A stretch of DNA of 16,488 nt, taken from NCBI GenBank assembly GCA_023411405.1, contig JAEYOU010000400.1, forward strand, positions 1 to 16,488. Reading direction: 5' to 3'. A model generated the notes under the pieces. The model ran no database searches and was not told where the DNA came from. It saw only the letters and a program-made list of their open reading frames with translations. The position numbers were made by a program, and so were the translations under genes. Each line of letters starts with the position of its first letter. Position 1 is the stretch's first letter. The DNA is from Pseudomonadota bacterium (GTDB lineage Bacteria; Myxococcota; Myxococcia; Myxococcales; Anaeromyxobacteraceae). This document shows, piece by piece, positions 16,487-16,488 of the stretch.

Positions 16487-16488
16487 CC

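Overview
The window is high-GC (about 75% in sampled lines), densely coded bacterial chromosome. Composition, the lptA-lptB-rpoN-hpf-ptsN order, and the RHS, inositol-lipid and encapsulin genes fit a myxobacterium of the Anaeromyxobacter type. This assignment is inference from content; there is no rRNA to confirm it.

Layout, left to right. (1) 3-2572 (+): the 3' end of an RHS/YD-repeat polymorphic toxin whose C-terminal tip looks like a colicin D tRNA nuclease domain. It is followed by a small immunity-type gene (2333-2572) that overlaps the toxin stop and seems to start with CTG, so ATG/GTG/TTG gene callers would miss it. (2) 3915-2659 (-): an iron-storage nanocompartment operon, encapsulated ferritin then encapsulin shell, with a perfect 11-bp stem-loop between them. 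(3) 4160-4549 (+): a receiver-only response regulator, divergent from the ferritin. (4) 7457-4585 (-): myo-inositol-1-phosphate synthase, a CDP-alcohol phosphatidyltransferase and a metallophosphoesterase, which together look like an inositol-phospholipid operon. (5) 7678-9908 (+): a DUF1460 secreted NlpC/P60-like amidase, a DoxX membrane protein and signal peptidase I. (6) 10081-12150 (+): an exported family 3 beta-glucosidase. (7) 16488-12207 (-): possible lptC end, lptA, lptB, rpoN, hpf and ptsN, i.e. LPS export plus sigma-54, ribosome hibernation and nitrogen-PTS genes.

How the genes work together. The toxin and its neighbour form an effector/immunity pair. The ferritin oxidises iron for storage inside the encapsulin shell. 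Ino1 makes inositol phosphate that the transferase can attach to CDP-diacylglycerol, and the phosphoesterase may remove the extra phosphate. LptA/LptB belong to the LPS transport bridge and are translationally chained to rpoN by 4-nt stop/start overlaps.

Several intergenic gaps hold strong inverted repeats. The densest is the 292-bp rpoN-hpf gap, where a very stable hairpin followed by ATTTT lies between a good -10 hexamer and hpf. No gene-free stretch exceeds 300 bp. I see no tRNA, rRNA, CRISPR array, insertion sequence or origin.
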